8,686 bases of DNA from Nitrospirales bacterium (GTDB taxonomy: Bacteria; Nitrospirota; Nitrospiria; Nitrospirales; UBA8639), in contig BQIY01000069.1 of assembly GCA_021604265.1 (NCBI GenBank), positions 1 through 8,686 on the forward strand, read 5' to 3'. Both the position numbers and the translations under genes were made by a program. This document shows, in pieces, positions 5,241 to 8,686 of this stretch. Every line of letters begins with the position of its first letter. Position 1 is the stretch's first letter. A model generated the notes under the pieces. It did no database searches. It saw only the letters and a program-made list of their open reading frames with translations, and had not been told where the DNA came from.

Positions 5241-6227
5241 CTATGGTTTTCTGGCTAAGGCAAGTCCAATAAGTTCTTCCGAGTCGGTATACCATTTGAT
5301 CATGTCAAAGCCAGATTGCTTGAGAAGATTTTCTGCGCGCGAGTGATCATATTTCGTGCTGATTTCAGTCAGGATGTCTTCACCCTTTTCTAGTTCGAAT
5401 GAGAAGTCAAGGCCCGGTATCTCTACGCATTGCGGTTCCTTTGAGCGCAGCCGCATCTCGATCCGGTGATCTGTGGTATTGTAGAGTGCGACATGATCAA
5501 ACGTCTCAGGATTGAGCGTCGCGTCGAACGTTTCTTTCATGACGTTCAAAATGTTTTTATTGAATGCGGCCGTGACGCCGGCTGAATCATTATATGCGGC
5601 TTCAATGCGTTTGATACTCGTTTCTAATTGCACGCCTAACAAGAAGAAATCTCCTGAAGCTATTTCAGCATGAATGGATGAGACAAAATTGAGTGCAGAT
5701 TGTGAGTCGAGATTCCCAATTGTTCCACCCAAAATGACAACAAGTCTTCGGCCGCCGTCAGGGATATGTTCAAGGTGGGTCAAGAAGTCCCCCACGACTC
5801 CATGGACATGAAGGCCTTCGTACTCTTGAACCAGTTCCTGGGCGACACGCCGGACTATTCCTTCACTCACATCAAACGGAACGTAGAATCGAAGTTGATT
5901 GGCCCGGTTCATGGCATCAAGTAAGACTCGGGTTTTCGTGGCAGCGCCTGACCCCAGTTCGACCAATTCTTCGGCCTCCGTCAAGTTGATGATTTGATCG
6001 GCACATTGATTGAGCAGTTGCCGCTCCGTCCGTGTTTGATAGTATTCAGGCAGTTCGCAAATGTCCTCAAATAATTCAGATCCTCGATCGTCATACAAGT
6101 ACTTGGTTGGCAATGTGCGCGGTGTCGATTCAAGGCCTTTTCGTAATTCCGATTGAACGCTTGTCGGTGTCTCACCGCTCACATGTACATCAATAACGAT
6201 ATTGTGCGGTTCCGTGGTGCAGTCCAT
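5241..6227 (-). CDS. egtD: L-histidine N-alpha-methyltransferase (EgtD)
   Basis: The 328-residue product has the full length of EgtD, the SAM-dependent enzyme that trimethylates the alpha-amino group of histidine to hercynine, first step of ergothioneine synthesis, in the cytoplasm. Family signatures are KYLYDDRGSELFEDICELPEYY (42-63), the SAM loop VELGSGAATKT (89-99), and LGGTIGNL (166-173). The histidine-site residues I recall from mycobacterial EgtD (Tyr56, Asn166, Tyr206, Met252, Glu282, Ser284) all appear here at a constant +6 offset: Tyr62, Asn172, Tyr212, Met258, Glu288, Ser290. That supports true histidine specificity rather than a generic DUF2260-like methyltransferase. The start ATG 6227 is preceded by GAGGAGA at four-base spacing. 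A promoter candidate lies about 110 bases upstream, and the EgtE-like gene follows. No egtB is adjacent in the window. Confidence 0.95.
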   Translation of the reverse strand: MDCTTEPHNIVIDVHVSGETPTSVQSELRKGLESTPRTLPTKYLYDDRGSELFEDICELPEYYQTRTERQLLNQCADQIINLTEAEELVELGSGAATKTRVLLDAMNRANQLRFYVPFDVSEGIVRRVAQELVQEYEGLHVHGVVGDFLTHLEHIPDGGRRLVVILGGTIGNLDSQSALNFVSSIHAEIASGDFFLLGVQLETSIKRIEAAYNDSAGVTAAFNKNILNVMKETFDATLNPETFDHVALYNTTDHRIEMRLRSKEPQCVEIPGLDFSFELEKGEDILTEISTKYDHSRAENLLKQSGFDMIKWYTDSEELIGLALARKP

Positions 6228-6231
6228 ACCT

Positions 6232-6238
6232 TCTCCTC
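6232..6238 (-). promoter_or_regulatory. Ribosome binding site of egtD
   Basis: Read on the - strand, GAGGAGA lies four bases before ATG 6227. It fixes this ATG as the start and gives the 328-residue protein whose residue numbering fits other EgtD proteins. Confidence 0.7.
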
Positions 6239-6338
6239 ATGAGGGTGAGTGAGTGAATGTGAAACGATTGAGTTAATAGGAATAACGTGGGTTAGAAGCC
6301 TTGACCCGGTTGTTGCATCTGCCATTGTGGGGCATGGC

Positions 6339-6368
6339 ATCATAGGCACAGTAAATTGACATTGACAA
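6339..6368 (-). promoter_or_regulatory. Sigma70-like promoter candidate for egtD
   Basis: On the - strand TTGTCA (6368-6363) and TATGAT (6344-6339) are separated by 18 bases, each a 5-of-6 consensus match. Transcription would begin near 6332, giving a leader of about 105 bases before egtD. This suggests egtD and the EgtE-like gene can be transcribed separately from the transporter. Confidence 0.5.
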
Positions 6369-6370
6369 TG
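6360..6370. promoter_or_regulatory. Palindrome overlapping the egtD -35 element
   Basis: CATTGACAATG is a perfect 5-1-5 palindrome that covers the proposed -35. A repressor bound here would block RNA polymerase. The regulator is unknown; no regulator gene lies in the window. Confidence 0.35.
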
Positions 6371-6453
6371 GAACGTTGAATGGGAAGGGGACGGTTTTTA
6401 TATGTTTTGGCATAGCCCCCACTTGTTTCCTTTAGCTATGGTAATTAGAAAGA

Positions 6454-6472
6454 AATAGGAAACACACCTATT
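6454..6472 (-). terminator. Weak hairpin that could end the transporter transcript
   Basis: On the - strand AATAGG and CCTATT pair around a 7-base loop and are followed by TCTTTCTAATT. The stem is short and AT-rich, and it lies about 120 bases after the permease stop, so it is at best a weak terminator. Read-through into egtD is possible. Confidence 0.25.
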
Positions 6473-6589
6473 CACAAGAGGGAAATTACTGACGAGGAAT
6501 GATTGATCGAATAGGCATAGTATAAAAGGGAATAGAAATTGATGCAACTTTTCTTCTTTCTTTTTGAGCACAGCCAGCGTTCATCGTAT

Positions 6590-8176
6590 CTATTTTGCCA
6601 CAATCCCCTTTGGTTTGACCCAGCGTTCAACAATGCTGAGTATTCCATCGACCATTAGAGCCAGAAGAGCGGCAGGTAACGCTCCAGACAAGATGAGCGC
6701 CGTATTGGCGAGTTGAAGTCCTGAGACAATTGGAACGCCTAACCCGCCGGCACCGATGAATGCCGCTAATGTTGCTGTGCCAACCGTCATGACGGCAGAG
6801 GTTCGTATGCCCGCCATAATGATCGGTGCTGAGAGGGGGAGACGAACCCATGAAAGAATTTGCCATTCGGTCATGCCGAGTGCTTTTGCCGCTTCGACTG
6901 CAGATGGTGCAGTGTCTCGGAGTCCAGAATACGTATTACGGAGAATGGGAAATAATGAATAGAGCCACAGGGCCATAATGGCTGGAAGAGGGCCAATCCC
7001 GAATAGTGGAATCATAAAGGCTAAGAGTGCGATAGATGGAATGGTTTGGGTCATCCCAATCAGGCGGATCAGGGGTTCTGCAAGGACTCGTTGACGTTCC
7101 AGTACGAGGCCGAGCGGAACAGCAAGAAGAATTCCCAAGCCCAATGCGAGTCCAGCGAGGCTGATATGTTCGACCAAGTGAGATGCGAGAACATGCTTCT
7201 GTTCCCATAAATACGAGAGCAGATGTGTGGATGTTGAAGCTGCTGAAGAAGGTGCCTGTTTGGCTTTCTGAAGGAGTCCGATGGAGTCGAGTGCATCATG
7301 GGCGACCTGTTTGACGGAATCTCCTTTTTCCTGAAGACGAAGGTTGAGCGTTTGCATCGATTGTGTATCGAAAGAATTGGTGAGTGACGCGAGGACCGTT
7401 CCAAGTTGAGGGAAGTGCTGCAGGGTCTCGCCTCGAATTAACACGGCGGCTTCATAGGGTGGAAAGAAATGACGGTCATCTTGTAAAACCGTTAAATCAT
7501 AGACGGCAAGTCGTCCATCAGTGGTATAGACATCAAGCACATCCACCTCGCCGGTATCGATGGCTTGATACTTGATCGTCTGTTGCATGGTCACGATTTC
7601 TTTAAAGGCAAGCCCATATTCTCCCTGCAATCCGGGAATTCCATCTGGACGTTGGACAAATTCATAGCCCAATCCGGCTCGCAGTGTTGAGGAAATTTTT
7701 GTCAGATCAGAAATCGTGCGGAGATTCAATTGTTCTGCCAGGGCTTTTGACACGGCTAAGGCATATGAATTTTCAAACCCTAGTGGACTCATCCACACCA
7801 GATTCCATTGTGACAAAAATTCAGCACGAACATAGTTGAGTGTATCGTGTGGACTTTTCATATGAGGGTGTCCAAGAATGCTCACCAACCCTGTTCCCGT
7901 GTATTCCGGATAGACATCTATAGATCCCGATTTGAGCGCTTCGAATGCGACTTGTGTGCCAGCAAGTCCCAAGCGACGGGTCACGGTGATATCGGTTTTC
8001 GCTTCAATGAGTTGTGCCAGTATTTCTGCAAGCAGTCGATTTTCCATGAAATTTTTTGACCCAACCACGAGACGTTTTTCAGGCATTGCGGTCTGGGAGT
8101 CTGATGCGTACAGCCATACTGGAGAGAGGATGAGCAGTAACGCCCAGATATGTAGCGCAAGGCGTGTCAGCATCAT
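6590..8176 (-). CDS. Fused solute-binding protein and permease of a quaternary-amine-type ABC importer
   Basis: The 528-residue product combines two parts of an importer. Residues 1-24 are a Sec signal peptide. Residues 33-305 are a periplasmic binding domain of the glycine-betaine/choline (OpuBC/OpuCC, OsmF) family: VVGSKNFMENRLLAEILAQ (37-55), DVYPEYTGTGL (87-97), VLDVYTTDGRLAVYDL (213-228), DDRHFFPPYEAA (233-244). An Ala/Ser linker (306-318) leads to the permease (about 328-520), with five or six membrane helices and the ATPase-docking EAA loop (AVEAAKALGMTEWQI, 426-440, then RLPLSAP). Most fusions of this family that I know place the permease first and the binding domain last; here the order is reversed. 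The start (MM) lies 12 bases after the ATPase stop, so the two form an operon. General annotation would be osmoprotectant transport. Neighbouring egtD and the family's ergothioneine members (EgtU) make hercynine or ergothioneine a serious alternative substrate. Confidence 0.92.
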   Translation of the reverse strand: MMLTRLALHIWALLLILSPVWLYASDSQTAMPEKRLVVGSKNFMENRLLAEILAQLIEAKTDITVTRRLGLAGTQVAFEALKSGSIDVYPEYTGTGLVSILGHPHMKSPHDTLNYVRAEFLSQWNLVWMSPLGFENSYALAVSKALAEQLNLRTISDLTKISSTLRAGLGYEFVQRPDGIPGLQGEYGLAFKEIVTMQQTIKYQAIDTGEVDVLDVYTTDGRLAVYDLTVLQDDRHFFPPYEAAVLIRGETLQHFPQLGTVLASLTNSFDTQSMQTLNLRLQEKGDSVKQVAHDALDSIGLLQKAKQAPSSAASTSTHLLSYLWEQKHVLASHLVEHISLAGLALGLGILLAVPLGLVLERQRVLAEPLIRLIGMTQTIPSIALLAFMIPLFGIGPLPAIMALWLYSLFPILRNTYSGLRDTAPSAVEAAKALGMTEWQILSWVRLPLSAPIIMAGIRTSAVMTVGTATLAAFIGAGGLGVPIVSGLQLANTALILSGALPAALLALMVDGILSIVERWVKPKGIVAK

Positions 8177-8188
8177 GGGTTTCCAGGT

Positions 8189-8686
8189 TTACGAGGCGAG
8201 AACATGTTGCAGCAGGCTTTCAACATAGGAATTTGCTGGACACTCCATGAGTTCTTTCGGTGATCCAATCTGCATGATGCGTCCTTGTCGTAATACCGTG
8301 ATCCGATCACCCAGACGAAAGGCTTCACGAAGATCATGGGTGACAAGAACCATGGTTTTGTTGAGACGCTGTTTAAGATCTAAAAACTGATTTTGTATGT
8401 CGATTCGCGTAAGGGCATCAAGTGCGCCGAACGGTTCATCTAACAGCACGATGTCCGGGTTGCCGGCTAATGCTCTGGCGACGGCGACTCGTTGTCGCTG
8501 GCCCCCAGAAAGTTCTGCGGGATAGCGTGTCAGGTATGCCTCGGGCGCAAGGCTCACGAGCTCAAGCATGGTCTTGATTTGGGCGTGACATTGGTGGGGA
8601 GACCATCCAAGCAGTGTCGGGACGAGGCCGACGTTTTGTTCAACCGTCCAATGCGGGAGAAGCCCGCCATCTTGCTGGACATAACC
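8189..8686 (-). CDS. ABC transporter ATP-binding protein of the same importer (5' end outside window)
   Basis: The frame is open from the window edge, giving 165 visible residues and a TAA at 8191-8189; an internal Met at 8569 is not the start. The visible part begins at the Q-loop (GYVQQDGGLLPHWTVEQNV), then has the signature LSGGQRQRVAVARAL, Walker B with the D-loop (IVLLDEPFGALD) and the switch histidine (VLVTHD). Walker A lies outside the window. It energises the SBP-permease fusion 12 bases downstream from the cytoplasmic side. The protein ends shortly after the ATPase domain (SYVESLLQHVLAS), with no CBS repeats, which occur at the C-terminus of osmoregulated family members such as OpuCA and ProV. 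This weakens the case for an osmotically gated betaine system. Confidence 0.93.
   Translation of the reverse strand, partial: GYVQQDGGLLPHWTVEQNVGLVPTLLGWSPHQCHAQIKTMLELVSLAPEAYLTRYPAELSGGQRQRVAVARALAGNPDIVLLDEPFGALDALTRIDIQNQFLDLKQRLNKTMVLVTHDLREAFRLGDRITVLRQGRIMQIGSPKELMECPANSYVESLLQHVLAS

Larger units (their letters stand above)
6228..6589. other. 362-base gap between the transporter genes and egtD
   Basis: No gene is supported here. On the - strand it should hold the end of the transporter transcript and the egtD promoter. I see a sigma70-like promoter (6339-6368) with an 11-base palindrome over its -35, a small AT-rich hairpin (6454-6472), repeated AATAGG words, and a widely spaced repeat pair (GTTTCCT 6425-6431 and AGGAAAC 6457-6463). 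No strong GC-rich terminator follows the permease stop. Confidence 0.5.

Noticed and set aside
6936..7404. Overlapping minus-strand ORFs of 90 and 111 residues
   Set aside because: They are out-of-frame shadows of the SBP-permease fusion, whose own frame is continuous over 528 residues with clear motifs.
7932..8228. 98-residue plus-strand ORF
   Set aside because: It is antisense to the signal peptide and binding domain of the transporter fusion and to the ATPase end, with no family pattern.
8189..8569. A complete 126-residue ATPase starting at the internal Met
   Set aside because: The frame continues upstream to the window edge with the Q-loop motif, so this is the end of a longer protein, not a short one.

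Overview
The window looks like a piece of a Gram-negative bacterial chromosome of intermediate GC content. It carries a Tat-type signal protein, a periplasmic solute-binding domain and classical AGGAGG ribosome sites. The mix of families (DUF362, a prenyltransferase/squalene-cyclase-fold protein, DUF5069, EgtD) is one I associate with Nitrospira-like bacteria, but this is a weak impression and not a taxonomic call. I see no insertion sequence, CRISPR array, tRNA, rRNA or phage gene.

Left part, + strand (1-4003). The window opens inside the C-terminus of a family-2 glycosyltransferase (stop at 168-170). A largely non-coding stretch follows, with a Fur-box-like palindrome and a run of tiny ORFs starting with signal-peptide-like segments. 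The last two (554-676 and 689-943) have strong Shine-Dalgarno sites and related N-termini. This unit ends at a near-perfect rho-independent terminator (1052-1090). After a 576-base gap with hairpins and a 27-codon leader-like ORF comes a tight pair: a prenyltransferase/squalene-oxidase-repeat protein (1520-2440) and a Tat-exported DUF362 protein (2456-3505). A DUF5069 protein (3593-4003) follows and converges on the minus-strand block.

Right part, - strand (4037-8686). Read in the direction of transcription, the order is: an ABC ATPase cut by the window edge; a 528-residue fusion of a glycine-betaine-type solute-binding domain with its permease; a 362-base promoter-containing gap; a histidine N-alpha-trimethyltransferase (EgtD); and a PLP-dependent class V aminotransferase-fold protein resembling EgtE. 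EgtD makes hercynine, the trimethylbetaine of histidine and precursor of ergothioneine. The transporter belongs to the quaternary-amine family that also includes the ergothioneine importers EgtU/EgtV.

The most interesting reading is that the minus-strand block is a hercynine/ergothioneine synthesis-and-transport locus rather than an osmoprotectant system. Three things are odd: no sulfoxide synthase (EgtB) or EgtC is present in the window, the binding domain precedes the permease in the fusion, and the ATPase ends without the CBS tail typical of osmoregulated betaine transporters. All assignments come from reading the translated sequence; no database search was possible.
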